Below are positions 25,180 to 35,100 of a stretch of 51,209 bases of DNA, in pieces. The translations under genes were made by a program, and so were the position numbers. The stretch covers positions 1-51,209 of the forward strand of contig JAJYHY010000008.1 in the NCBI GenBank assembly GCA_021784555.1, written 5' to 3'. The first letter of the stretch is position 1; each line of letters opens with the position of its first letter. Below the pieces are notes generated by a model. The model saw nothing but the letters and a program-made list of their open reading frames with translations. It was not told where the DNA came from and searched no databases. The stretch is from a bacterium. GTDB taxonomy: Bacteria > Verrucomicrobiota > Verrucomicrobiia > Limisphaerales > UBA8199.

Positions 25180-28100
25180 TTAGGGCACTTGTTGGACCCT
25201 ATAAAAGCGGGCGTGGTTGGCGGGGCCGGTCGTATCCGTCCAGGAGGTGGTGGAGGCGTTGGCGGTCACGTCGGCGGCATCGGTCCAAGTCGCATCGGCC
25301 ATGTTCTGTTTGTACTCGATGCGATAGACGGTGCCGGGGGCGCTGGGCCAGGTCAGAACCGGCTGACCGGCGTCTATTCCCAGCGAAAGGAGAAACCCGC
25401 CGCCGGCGCTGTTCTTGCTGCCCGCCGCTGCTTCCTGGGTCAGGCGGCCGGCGCTGTCCCAAGTGGCCTGGCCGCTATCGAGGGTGAACGCCATGCCATT
25501 GAGGGTGGCGCCTTCGAGTCCGACGTCCGCGGCGGGAACCTCCAATTGCACCCATTGGCCAGTGGGTGGCAGCGGCCCCATATACCGCCGGCTGTCGGTG
25601 CCCTCGACCCCATAGCCCACAGTATCTCCACCCCAATATGCCCGGTGTTCCCAAGTGCCATCGTTCCACTGCAGCATTACCTCGCTTGGCGGATTGGCCG
25701 GATCGAGATAGACCCACGCGTAAAGGACGTCGCCTACGCCGATGGCCAGGGTCGCGGTGGCATTGTAAAAGAAGTGCTGATGTTCTCCAGCAACCAGGGC
25801 GGATTGATGTTCCATCGCGCCGGAGTGGGGCGCTGGATCGGCGCTGACCCAATTCCAGGAATCCCCGCCGTCAGCGCCCGCAGTGGCGCCCTCTGGAACG
25901 GCATCATCTATCCACACGATGTCCGGGGAGTTCGCCGTGAAGTTCGTGGCGGCAAAAACACGGCGGCCATCCGGCCATTGCGCCTCGGCCTCAACCCACT
26001 GCGAGCCGTTGTCCACTGGGGCGTAGGTGAGGCTGGGGGCGAAAACGGGCTGTTGGTTGCGCGCCTCCCAGGTAATCCGCGCCTGGCTCATGTCCATCCC
26101 CGGGGCTTGCAGTGTGAACGTGACGTTGGAGCCAACCGGGACGAGCGTGGCGGGGCCGATGATCTGCGCCGGGACGGCTTCCCAGGCCTGTGTCTTCAAC
26201 GAGGTCTGGGCCGCCAGAAAGGCGAGTGTGCTGAGGCTTCGAGCCTGGTTGAGAATGACCATTTCAGTGCTAACGTTCCAACTGTCGCCCCACCGATCGT
26301 AGAAGGGGTAAGGGGCGGTAGCGGCGCCGTCCGAAGGGAAACAGAGTTCTTCCAGTTCACCCTGATAATTCCACAAGTACTCGAAATCGCTCTGGATGTT
26401 GCCTATGGGCAGGCCCGAAGGCGGCAACACCCGGCGGTCATTCAGGGCCCATTGGCTGACAATGTCGCGCGGTCGTTTCCAGCCCAGACCGGTAATGAAG
26501 CAGACATTGAGCGGATTGTTGCCGCCTTCATAGTTCATGTTCGCCAGGATAGCGGCGATGTAGTCCGCTTTTGGGTTCAACTGGTAAGCCACCGCCATGT
26601 CAAAGGCCTGGTCTGTGGAAAAAAACCAGCCCGCGCTCTCCACCGCCTTCGTCTCGGGCGGGAAACTGGCCCCATAGGCGCACTGTTCCGACCACGCCAG
26701 GGCGTCATCGCCCGCCGCCGCAATCTGGGCCTGGCATTTCGCCAGGAACGCTGGGTCAAGCTGAGCGGCGGAGGCGACGCGCCCGCTTTGCACGGCGAAG
26801 GCATAGCTGCGGATTACATGGCCATAGCATTCGGAGTCGTGCCACCAACCCCAGCGCCAGGTGGCCGGGTCGGACGGGTCGAACCAGGAGAGCAGAAGCC
26901 TCTGGATGGCCGGGTCGCCCGTGGCTAGAAACATCTGGCAGGCGGCCCACGCCAGCTCGTCGTTGTCGGCGAAATCGTCGCCGTAATGGGTGATCTTCTG
27001 GTAGGCCCCGCTTTTGCCGTAGCGGGCGATGGCATTGGTGAGGAACTCCCAGCCCAGCATCGCCTTTTGCATGTAGAGCGCGGCGGCGGCGGGATAGGTC
27101 TTCTTGAAGAGCGGCGAAGAGGCGCACTGGGCCAGGGCCGCGACGGCGGCGGCGGTGGAGGTGGTGGTCTTTGGCCAAACGACCTGAGGGTCGCCATGGT
27201 CGGGTGTCACGTCGCCTTCGTACTCGCGGTTGCGAGGGTACACCAGAAAATAGAAGCCGCCGTCGGCATCCTGCATCTTGGCCAGGAAGTCCGCTTCCCA
27301 TTTCGCTTCCTCCATCACGTCACTGATGCCATCGCCACTCTCCGGGATACCGAGGTTATCGAGTTGGGCGACGCCTGGCAGTGAATCGACGGCGAACATC
27401 ATGTAGTGAATGAAGCTGGCGCTGTTGATGGTGTATTTGCTGTAATCGCCCGCGTCGTGGTGGCCGCCGGACACATCCACTTGGCCCTGGTTGACAAACG
27501 GGAAGAGTTGGGCGGAGGGTCCGGTGAGGGCGGGGGCGATTTGGGCGGGGTTGTCGGGGTTGTGGATCATCGCGTAATTGGAGATGGTGGACCAGGTAAA
27601 CGCGAATGAGGAAGCCGGCAGAGGGACACTGGCGGGCGCGGCGTGGCAAACGCCGTGGGTAAAGCGGGTGTAGGGCAAGGCGAGGTTGGCGCCGCAACGC
27701 TGGTGGTAGAGGCCGAGCGCGTAGGCGCGCGCGAAATCCATCGCCACACCCTCATCGATAACGAAGGGTAAGGAACCGCCCAAGCCGGGGACCACCAGCC
27801 GATATTGACCGGGCGTGTTGAAGCCGGTGAAGTCCGCCTGATATACCTGCTGGTAAGGGGTCGGGCTGTAGTTATAGCCGACATCGGGGCGCCTGACCAA
27901 TGTGCCCTGGAAAACACTGGCGCCGGTGCGGGCATCGACGATGCTGAACGTGCCGGCGGAGATAGCGACCTCGCCGAGGCTGCCGGCATAGCCGCCGACC
28001 ATCGCCACTTTGGGATAGCCGGGCATGTAGCCCTCCTGGTTGACGTGGATAAGGGGGCTGTATCGCAACGGATCGGCACTAGCGGTGAATGGGGTGGAGG

Positions 28101-28605
28101 CGCTCCAGAGTTTGCCGTCGATATCGCTGACAGCGACCTGTTGATTGTCCTGGATCGGGGCGCCCAACTGAAGATAGAGGGAATTCTCGATGCGCAGGTC
28201 GTAATTGGCTATCGGGGCATAAAGGGGGCGGCGCTTGAATCCCACACCGGTCGCCGCCACGCTCTGGCCGTCCACCGTCACGGCAAAGGCCTGGAGCGAG
28301 GGCGCCACGAATTTTGACGCGCCATTGACCAGGTCCCAGTTCGTGACCGTGGCGGGGTCCGGCGCCTTGGTGGTGATCATGTCCAATTCCAGCAGCGTGG
28401 GCGTTAGGACATGCAGTACATGGTCGCCGACTTCCGGTTGCTCGAGCATGCAATAATCCACTGGGCTGAGACCCGGCAGAGAATTGGTCAGGCCAAAGGC
28501 CACCGTTGGCGCTGGCGCCGTGCTGGCGGCACGCAGAGCCACATTGCCCGTCAAGACCAGCCCTCCAACCAGCAGGCTCCCAAGAGTGACATGGGTTTTG
28601 CTCAT
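25180..28605 (-). CDS. Glycoside hydrolase family 9 (cellulase-type) with N-terminal Ig-like and C-terminal domains
   Basis: 1141 residues from the ATG at 28605. Signal peptide VTLGSLLVGGLVLTGNVALRA. An Ig-like cellulase N-domain lies at about 185-285 (IHVNQEGYMPGYPKVAMVGG ... GQYRLVVPGLGGSLPFVID). The (alpha/alpha)6 GH9 barrel follows. The catalytic Asp motif HHDAGDYSKY is at about 382-391, and the acid Glu is in WNVSTEMVILNQA near residue 800. The region normally ending in HHR instead reads GLGWKRPRDIVSQWALNDRR. The C-terminal about 300 residues form beta domains ending RIEYKQNMADATWTDAADV and FYRVQQVP, typical of surface or binding modules. The enzyme probably cleaves beta-1,4-glucan outside the cell. 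It is monocistronic. Confidence 0.88.
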   Translation of the reverse strand: MSKTHVTLGSLLVGGLVLTGNVALRAASTAPAPTVAFGLTNSLPGLSPVDYCMLEQPEVGDHVLHVLTPTLLELDMITTKAPDPATVTNWDLVNGASKFVAPSLQAFAVTVDGQSVAATGVGFKRRPLYAPIANYDLRIENSLYLQLGAPIQDNQQVAVSDIDGKLWSASTPFTASADPLRYSPLIHVNQEGYMPGYPKVAMVGGYAGSLGEVAISAGTFSIVDARTGASVFQGTLVRRPDVGYNYSPTPYQQVYQADFTGFNTPGQYRLVVPGLGGSLPFVIDEGVAMDFARAYALGLYHQRCGANLALPYTRFTHGVCHAAPASVPLPASSFAFTWSTISNYAMIHNPDNPAQIAPALTGPSAQLFPFVNQGQVDVSGGHHDAGDYSKYTINSASFIHYMMFAVDSLPGVAQLDNLGIPESGDGISDVMEEAKWEADFLAKMQDADGGFYFLVYPRNREYEGDVTPDHGDPQVVWPKTTTSTAAAVAALAQCASSPLFKKTYPAAAALYMQKAMLGWEFLTNAIARYGKSGAYQKITHYGDDFADNDELAWAACQMFLATGDPAIQRLLLSWFDPSDPATWRWGWWHDSECYGHVIRSYAFAVQSGRVASAAQLDPAFLAKCQAQIAAAGDDALAWSEQCAYGASFPPETKAVESAGWFFSTDQAFDMAVAYQLNPKADYIAAILANMNYEGGNNPLNVCFITGLGWKRPRDIVSQWALNDRRVLPPSGLPIGNIQSDFEYLWNYQGELEELCFPSDGAATAPYPFYDRWGDSWNVSTEMVILNQARSLSTLAFLAAQTSLKTQAWEAVPAQIIGPATLVPVGSNVTFTLQAPGMDMSQARITWEARNQQPVFAPSLTYAPVDNGSQWVEAEAQWPDGRRVFAATNFTANSPDIVWIDDAVPEGATAGADGGDSWNWVSADPAPHSGAMEHQSALVAGEHQHFFYNATATLAIGVGDVLYAWVYLDPANPPSEVMLQWNDGTWEHRAYWGGDTVGYGVEGTDSRRYMGPLPPTGQWVQLEVPAADVGLEGATLNGMAFTLDSGQATWDSAGRLTQEAAAGSKNSAGGGFLLSLGIDAGQPVLTWPSAPGTVYRIEYKQNMADATWTDAADVTANASTTSWTDTTGPANHARFYRVQQVP

Positions 28606-28977
28606 AGTGGAGCCAGCTTGGGGCCGACGGCGGGGTCCCAACAATCAGCCATGAGCCGATTATGATGTCAGCCTATGGAGAAACTCTTATGTCAGCGTTG
28701 GTCCTATAAATTAGCCCGAGCGGTACGCCCAACTTGCGGGGCGCTTTACAAAAACCTCAGATTGTGCTAAAAGCATAACCAATCACAGATAACTCACAGA
28801 TTAAACTCCCAAGCACACGGCTGGAGGGGCCCTCCGAGAGAAGGCACGTGACCGTGTATCTGCCGGCGATATACGAGAAGCTGGCGGTTGGCAGGCCGGG
28901 TTACAGGACCGTTGCGGGATTGAGAACTGTTCGGCCATCTAAGATTGGCTTTGATACCACGTGGTAGCCGCGCATAT
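28606..28977. other. Divergent intergenic region between GH9 and type VI genes
   Basis: About 370 bases. It contains the candidate promoter at 28745-28773 and an AT-rich stretch about 28740-28805. No gene, hairpin terminator or repeat is recognised. Confidence 0.4.
28745..28773 (+). promoter_or_regulatory. Candidate promoter of the type VI block
   Basis: TTTACA (28745-28750) and TAAAAG (28768-28773) are separated by exactly 17 bases, about 205 bases before the first start codon. The -10 box is imperfect. Confidence 0.35.
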
Positions 28978-29880
28978 ATGGAATCACATCTGACGGAGGA
29001 AGCCTTGTGGGCCAACGCTGTGGGCGGGCGGCTGCGCTCGCTCCAGGCCAGCTTGGCCGACGGCGATCCGAAGCAGCGCGAGGCCTTTCTGGCGGAAGAA
29101 TTGGACCGCGCGCTTCAGCCGGTGCCCCCCAGCCGCCACCAGGCCCACCTGCGCGCCCTCGAGGACTTGTTCCCGGCTTGGGAAGGCACGGCGACGGCCG
29201 CGTCCGGGGAGGCCGTGGCTTCGACGGCAACGCCCGAAGAATTGATTAAGCAGTTGGAAGAGGTGGCTTCTGGAATGGGCCCGGCGGAAAGGGAGGCGCT
29301 GGTCGGGAAGCTGCGGCAAGCCGGCCTTGCCCCCGAGCGGAGCCTGCCTGACGCCGCCGAGGCCATTCCCGAATTCTCGAAGTACTTTGGCCTTCCCGAC
29401 GGAACGGCGCCGGACGCGGCGCGCCAGCAAAAGATGATCCTGGGTTTATCGGCCGTTTTTCTCGCCCTGGACCAATTGGTATGGACGCTCTGGCGCCAGC
29501 TCAATGGCAAGTCGATGTACCGCAAGGAAGCGGAGTTCGGACGATTGGCGGGGCCGTATTTGGCCGGCGACAGCGAAGTCTCCAGCGAGCAGATTCGCCA
29601 GTCGCTGGAGCGCACGCGCCGGCTCATAGCGGCGCTCCTGGGGGCCATGGGCCGAAGCGGCGCAACCTTCGCCCAGAAACACAGCGCCGACCTCTCCCCG
29701 GAATCCATTGAGAGTGCCGCCCGCATCGAGAAGAAGGCCTTCGAGAGTCTGGAGGCGGCCAGTTGGCGCAAATACCGGGAATTGTACCGGGAGTACGCCA
29801 CCGAACAGACCCTGGAGAGCCAGTTCCAGCGGCAGTTCGTCCTATCGGCTGAAGAATTGTTGCGCGGCATCGGAAGGTAA
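28978..29880 (+). CDS. Type VI secretion-associated protein of unknown function
   Basis: 300 residues from the ATG at 28978; an ATG at 28945 would add 11 residues. The sequence is almost entirely helical and charged, with SHLTEEALWANAVGGRLRSL at the start, a middle about 155-175 (RQQKMILGLSAVFLALDQLV) that is hydrophobic but too polar for a clear membrane helix, and a final helix WRKYRELYREYATEQTLESQ. I recognise no named domain. It heads the plus-strand block and precedes tssK by 93 bases of repeat DNA. Position suggests a baseplate or regulatory accessory role; this is inference. Confidence 0.55.
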   Translation: MESHLTEEALWANAVGGRLRSLQASLADGDPKQREAFLAEELDRALQPVPPSRHQAHLRALEDLFPAWEGTATAASGEAVASTATPEELIKQLEEVASGMGPAEREALVGKLRQAGLAPERSLPDAAEAIPEFSKYFGLPDGTAPDAARQQKMILGLSAVFLALDQLVWTLWRQLNGKSMYRKEAEFGRLAGPYLAGDSEVSSEQIRQSLERTRRLIAALLGAMGRSGATFAQKHSADLSPESIESAARIEKKAFESLEAASWRKYRELYREYATEQTLESQFQRQFVLSAEELLRGIGR

Positions 29881-29883
29881 CAG

Positions 29884-29970
29884 ACACGAATTTCACCAAT
29901 TGACACCAATGAAGACCATTAACGCCATCCCCGACAAGGCCACAATTCGCGGCAATTCGTCCAATTAGTG
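29884..29970. repeat. Degenerate CACCAATT/AATTCG repeat block between type VI genes
   Basis: Left part: ACACGAATTTCACCAATTGA followed by CACCAATG, a 9-base periodicity. Right part: CACAATTCGCGGCAATTCGT followed by CCAATTAGTG, which is roughly the inverse. The block resembles the dispersed ACACGAATTTCAC-type repeats of many environmental genomes. Confidence 0.6.
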
Positions 29971-29973
29971 GTT

Positions 29974-31347
29974 ATGTCTCCTGAAATCCATTGGGCCGAA
30001 GGGTTGTTCTTGCAGCCGCACCACCTCCAGCGTTCGCAGCGCGGGCTGCTGGAGCGGGTCCGCATGGAGCGGCGGCTGACGTTGCCCTATCCGTGGGGAG
30101 TGCTGGAGGCGCGGCTCTCTCGCGACGAATTGGAAAACATGCGCATCCGCTTCGATCGACTGCGCGTGGTGCTGCGTAGCGGGTTGGAAGTGGATTTCCC
30201 GGAAAACGCGGAATTGCCGACTCTGGACATCGGCCAGCCTTTTTCCAAAGGCGCGGGCAGCTTCCTGGTGCTGCTGGGCGTGCCGCTCTGGCAGAACGCG
30301 CGCGCCAATGCCTTTCCTCTAGGCCAGGCGGTGGACCCCCGGGTGAAGCTGCTTTACCGGATTGCCGAAGTCGAGTGCGCCGACGAGAACACCGGTGAGA
30401 ATCCAAAGCCGATCCAGGTCCGCAAGCTCAATGCCCGGCTCATGCTTGAACACGAGGACACTTCGGATATGGAGACCCTGCCGCTCATGCGCGTGGCCCG
30501 CGCCACGGGCGAGGAGGCTGGCCTGCCCCGTGAGGACACAGAGTATGTGCCGTCTTGCCTCCTCATGACCGGTTCGCCAGTGCTTAGGGAACTGGTGCGT
30601 GACTTGGCCGCGCAAGTGGGCGCCAGCCGAAAGGAGTTGGTGGTGCAATTAACCCGCGGGGGCTTCAACCTCGAACAGGTCCGGGGTCTGCAGCTTGAGC
30701 AGATGCTGCGCCTGCGCTCCCTCAACCGCTTCAGTGGACGCCTGGCCGCGCTGGTTGGCGCCCCGGCGGTCACGCCTTTTGATTGGTATCTGGAATTGCG
30801 CGATCTGCTGGGCGAACTCAGCGCCTTGCATCCGGACCGGGATACATTCGAGGTCGCCGATTACGACCACGACAATCCTTACTTGGCCTTCTGGGAACTC
30901 AGTGATAAAATCCGCACCTTCCTGCGCGGAGCGGTCGCCCCAAGTTACTTAAAAGTTCCGTTCAAGGAACTCGACGGCAAACCGGTGGCGAACCTGACGG
31001 AGGAACATTTTACGCGCCCGAGCGCCTATTTCCTGGCCATCAAGACCCGAATCGACCCCGTGGCGCTGGCCGCCTACGTGGTGGATGCGGACCGCTTCAA
31101 GCTCATGCCCCTGAGTTTGGCCGACCGCGCTATCCGCGGCATCGAGCTCAAGGAAGAGCGGCATCCCCCACTGGAATTGCCCGCCGCCAGCGATTTGCAC
31201 TATTTCCGCCTGGAACACTCGGTCAGCGCCCGCATCTGGCAACAGGTGCAGACCGAAAAGGCCGCCGCCATCCGCTGGAAGAGCGCCGAATTGGACTGGT
31301 CGGGCGTCGATTTTACTTTATACATGACCGTTCCCGTTGATAAATAA
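29974..31347 (+). CDS. tssK: Type VI secretion system baseplate protein TssK
   Basis: 457 residues from the ATG at 29974; an in-frame GTG at 29968 is possible. The N-terminal HWAEGLFLQPHHLQRSQRGL is the TssK signature (family W.EG.FL.PQH.Q). It has three regions in the family order: a shell-like N-terminal domain, a helical middle (RELVRDLAAQVGASRKELVV, LRLRSLNRFSGRLAAL) and a C-terminal receptor-binding domain (RLEHSVSARIWQQVQTEKAA). TssK trimers connect the baseplate to the TssL-TssM membrane complex. tssL begins 4 bases after its stop. Confidence 0.93.
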   Translation: MSPEIHWAEGLFLQPHHLQRSQRGLLERVRMERRLTLPYPWGVLEARLSRDELENMRIRFDRLRVVLRSGLEVDFPENAELPTLDIGQPFSKGAGSFLVLLGVPLWQNARANAFPLGQAVDPRVKLLYRIAEVECADENTGENPKPIQVRKLNARLMLEHEDTSDMETLPLMRVARATGEEAGLPREDTEYVPSCLLMTGSPVLRELVRDLAAQVGASRKELVVQLTRGGFNLEQVRGLQLEQMLRLRSLNRFSGRLAALVGAPAVTPFDWYLELRDLLGELSALHPDRDTFEVADYDHDNPYLAFWELSDKIRTFLRGAVAPSYLKVPFKELDGKPVANLTEEHFTRPSAYFLAIKTRIDPVALAAYVVDADRFKLMPLSLADRAIRGIELKEERHPPLELPAASDLHYFRLEHSVSARIWQQVQTEKAAAIRWKSAELDWSGVDFTLYMTVPVDK

Positions 31348-31351
31348 CAGT

Positions 31352-32185
31352 ATGCCCGTGACCGCCGCTACCAAGACGACAAGCTCGCCGACAACCTTGC
31401 TCGACCTCTGCGAACCGTTGTTTCAGTATATCTGCCGGCTCAACCGCGCCGGACGCCTCACCACCGAGGGCGCTCGCGCTGCCGCCAACCCGCGGGGTGA
31501 GTCAGCTTCCTTCACCAAGCCGCCTGTTGTTGCCGGGGTCGAGGGGCGCGGAATGACCCTGGATTACGCGGTGGTCCGCTCCGAAGTCAAGGCTCTCCTG
31601 GAAGACCTCCAACACAAGGCCGTCGGCGACTTTCGCCTCGCTTCCCAGGCGAAGAAGATCGAACTACCGCTGATGTTTTTCGTGGATTCACTGATCTCCG
31701 AAGGCCGGCTTCCCTTCGCTTCACAGTGGAACCAGGAGCGGCTGGCTTACGAGCGCAATGAGCTGGCCGGGGACGAGGCCTTCTTCGACGTCGTGGAAGA
31801 GACCCTGAAGGAAAACAGCGAGGAAGCGGCTGAACGGCTTTCGGTGCTCTATGTCTGTATGGGCCTGGGTTTTACCGGCATCAATTTTCGCCAGCCGGAA
31901 TATCTGCGCCGCACCATGCTGGCCATCGCCCCGCGCATCCGCCATTACCTGGACAGCGACGCCGCCTCAAAGATTTGCCCGGAAAGCTACCAAACGGTGG
32001 ACACCCGCAACCTGGTTCAACCGCCCAGCAACCGGTTGGTCGTGGTGGGCATTTTGTTTATCTGCTTCATGCTGGCTGTCATTGTCTCTTACGTCTGGAT
32101 GTACCGTAACGCCTCCAGCGGCTTGGAAGGCGCAATTGGAGAGGTCCTCCAGCACGACCCCGCCGGCTTGCATCCCGCCAAATGA
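31352..32185 (+). CDS. tssL: Type VI secretion system protein TssL (DotU family)
   Basis: 277 residues from the ATG at 31352; a TTG at 31337 lies in frame. The DotU domain is seen in LLDLCEPLFQYICRLNRAG, ELPLMFFVDSLISEG (family 'DE' position relaxed) and ERLAYERNELAGDEAFFDVV (family GGE.FF). One C-terminal membrane helix, VVVGILFICFMLAVIVSYVW, at about 231-250 leaves the body cytoplasmic. TssL contacts TssM and TssK. No peptidoglycan-binding OmpA-like extension is present, so the complex would depend on another protein for wall anchoring. Its stop overlaps the tssM start (ATGA). Confidence 0.9.
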   Translation: MPVTAATKTTSSPTTLLDLCEPLFQYICRLNRAGRLTTEGARAAANPRGESASFTKPPVVAGVEGRGMTLDYAVVRSEVKALLEDLQHKAVGDFRLASQAKKIELPLMFFVDSLISEGRLPFASQWNQERLAYERNELAGDEAFFDVVEETLKENSEEAAERLSVLYVCMGLGFTGINFRQPEYLRRTMLAIAPRIRHYLDSDAASKICPESYQTVDTRNLVQPPSNRLVVVGILFICFMLAVIVSYVWMYRNASSGLEGAIGEVLQHDPAGLHPAK

Positions 32186-35100
32186 TCATGGAACCGACCT
32201 CGAAGATGTCCCCAGGCAGCAAGCTCGGCGCCAGCGGCGGTGGCTTGGCGGCGGTGCTTGGCGCGGGCTACTTGTTGGGCAAGGGAATGTGGATCTTCGC
32301 TGTCATCCTGGCGCTGCTGCTCGTACTGCTGCTGGGCGGCTATTTCCTCTGGGTGTGGTGGCGTCACAAACGCCAGAGCGCCCGGATGAGCGGCGAATTG
32401 CGGCAACAGAGCGCCGCCTCGCCCCGGGGCATCAGCGATCCGGGCCAGCGCGCGCGGTTGGACGACCTGCGCAAGAAGTTCGAGGAAGGCGTCCAGGCCT
32501 ATCGCTCGCGTGGCAAAGACCTCTACAGCCTGCCGTGGTACGTGATTGTGGGCGAGCCCGGTTCCGGCAAGACCGAGGCGGTGCGTCACAGCAACGTCGG
32601 GTTTCCGCCTGGGATGCAGGATGAGTTTCAGGGCGTGGGTGGAACCATCAACATGAACTGGTGGTTCACCAACCACGCGGTTCTGCTCGATACCGCGGGG
32701 CGCCTGATGTTCGAGGAGGTCAAACCGGGTGAAACCAGCGAGTGGAGGGAGTTCCTGGCCCTGCTGAAAAAGTACCGTCCAAACTGTCCCATCAACGGGC
32801 TGCTGCTGGTGATTTCCTCCGATAGCCTGATCCGAGACAGCGCCGATGAAATACAACGCAAGGCCGGCAAGATCGCCCAGCAACTCGATGTCATCCAGCG
32901 CACCCTGGACGTGCGCTTTCCGGTCTTCATTGCCGTCAGCAAATGCGACAAGATCCTCGGTTTCCGCGAATTCTTCGATGGGCTGACCGATCCGCAACTC
33001 CAGCACCAGATGATGGGATGGGCCAATCCGGACCCGCTGGACGCGCCGTTCCGGGCGGACTTGGTGGAACAACACATTGAAATGGTGGCCCAGCGGCTGC
33101 GCCGACGCCGCCTGGCCCTCCTGCGCGATCCGGTGCCTGAATCCGACGAGCCGGGCGCGCGACGCGCCGACGAGGTGGATACGCTCTACGCCCTGCCGCA
33201 CAGTTTGGGCGCGATTGTGCCGCGGCTCCGGCGCTACTTGGAGACCATCTTCATTGCTGGGGAATGGTCAGCCAAGCCGCTGTTCCTGCGCGGGATTTAT
33301 CTCTCCTCTTCCATGCGGGAAGGCTCGGCGCTGGATCAGGATCTGGCCGAAGCCATGGGTGTGCCGGTGGATGACCTGGCTGATTTCAGGGTGTGGGAGC
33401 GCGATCGCTCCTACTTCTTGCGGGACCTGTTCCTGGAGAAGATTTTCAGGGAACGCGGCCTGGTCACGCGGGCCACCAACACCGGTTCGATGCTGCGCAA
33501 GCGAAAAGTGGCGCTCTACTTGTGCGGTTTTGCGGCGCTGGCCGTTTTTGGCGTCGTGGCGTGGTTCAGCACCCAGTCGTTAAAGAAGGACGTGGCCACT
33601 CAAAGCCAGGCCTGGCAGCAGGTGGCCCACCAAGGGTGGTGGGACGACCAGGTCTGGAAACAGTCCCTCATCCCCCGGCGCAATAACCTGACCTATATTT
33701 ACGCCCTGAACACCGCGCCCATCGGCGGGGGGCTCCGGCTCCCGGCTTTCGAGGCGCATCTGCGCGAAGTCGCCACCAACAACCTCCGCGCGGGATGGCT
33801 CCAACGCTTTTTCGCCCCCGGTCTGGCCGCGGAATACAACGCCCGAAGCCGCACCGACCAGCGCATTGCCTTTGAGACGGCTGTAGTCAAACCGCTGGTT
33901 CAGGCGGCGCGTCAGAGGCTGGAGGAGCCGTCCGGGCCGGGTCCCGCCCAGGGCCTTCGCGGTCAGGGCGAGGTGCTCGCCACGCTTATCGGCCTGGAAG
34001 CCAATATCCTGACCCGCGGTTCCGGCACCAACACCGGCGTCATTGACCAAGCCGGCGTGCGGGCGTTTGCCAGCCCGTTGCTAAGTTACCTCGCTGGCCC
34101 CACGGCGGCTCTTGACACAAATCTGGTCTCCGTGTGGGCATGGACGTATTCGCACAACGACGCCGCGCGCGGTTCCTGGCCGCCAAACTGGCTCTCCGAC
34201 ACCAACGCCCTCTTTCTAGGGCTGGCCAATCTGGTCCAGAGCGCCACCAACGGAATCGCCGCCCAAACCGGGAGCTGGAATCAGATCGCCGAGCTGGAAA
34301 CGCTTTTGGCCGGGCTGGAAGCGCGCGAGACGAACTTGCTTCGCGCCGTTAAATCCGGCGAGGCCGCCGGCATCACTTCCGCTTACGAGGCCCTTTTGGC
34401 CGCGCGGCGAAGATTGGACCAATGGCTGGAGGCGCCCAAGCAAGCCGGCTCGCCATTGTTCGCGGGGCAGTTGTCGCTGACCAATGCCGTCGCGGTCTTC
34501 CGCCGCACGGTGTCGGCAGGCGGCATGGGGGCGCTGGAGCGTGTCCGCGCCGCAAACGAGCAGGCGCTGGCTCAGACCAAAGGCGACCTCCTGTTCAAGG
34601 AACTGCAGAAGCGCCTCCACCTGGTCCAAACCACGCTGGACAGCCAATTGGCCCAGTTCGCCTCGCCCGCTCAACTCGAGCAATTCCAGCGCCTCGAATC
34701 GACCATGCTCGCCAAGCTCGGCGGCAGACCGGCGTATGCCTTCCGTTGCGACGCCTACCAGGCCGATTACGCGCTCCTCCAGCAGCCGGGCTCCAACGGC
34801 CCGTGGCAGCCTGGGCTTGAGGGACAACCCCTCCAGCAGTTCCTCGCCAACGACCTCGCGCCCCTCCGGGCGGCCGAGACGAATTACGCCGGCGGGTTTG
34901 AAGAGGGCTTCCGGACCATTTCCGAAGGGCTGCTCGACCGGGCGGAGCAGGCCAGGGAAAACAGTTACTTCGACCAATACCTGCAGGGCGCCAGGGCCTA
35001 TCTGCGGGCCAATGTCGGCTTCCCGCTGGTGGAGGAAGCGACCAACACCATGGCCTTTGCGGATTTCGACGGCGTCAACACAAAACTGAAGTTAATCCAC

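Noticed and set aside
25177..26928. 583-residue plus-strand frame
   Set aside because: Antisense of the GH9 gene; Gly/Arg-rich shadow without motifs.
32089..33201. 370-residue minus-strand frame
   Set aside because: Antisense of tssL/tssM.
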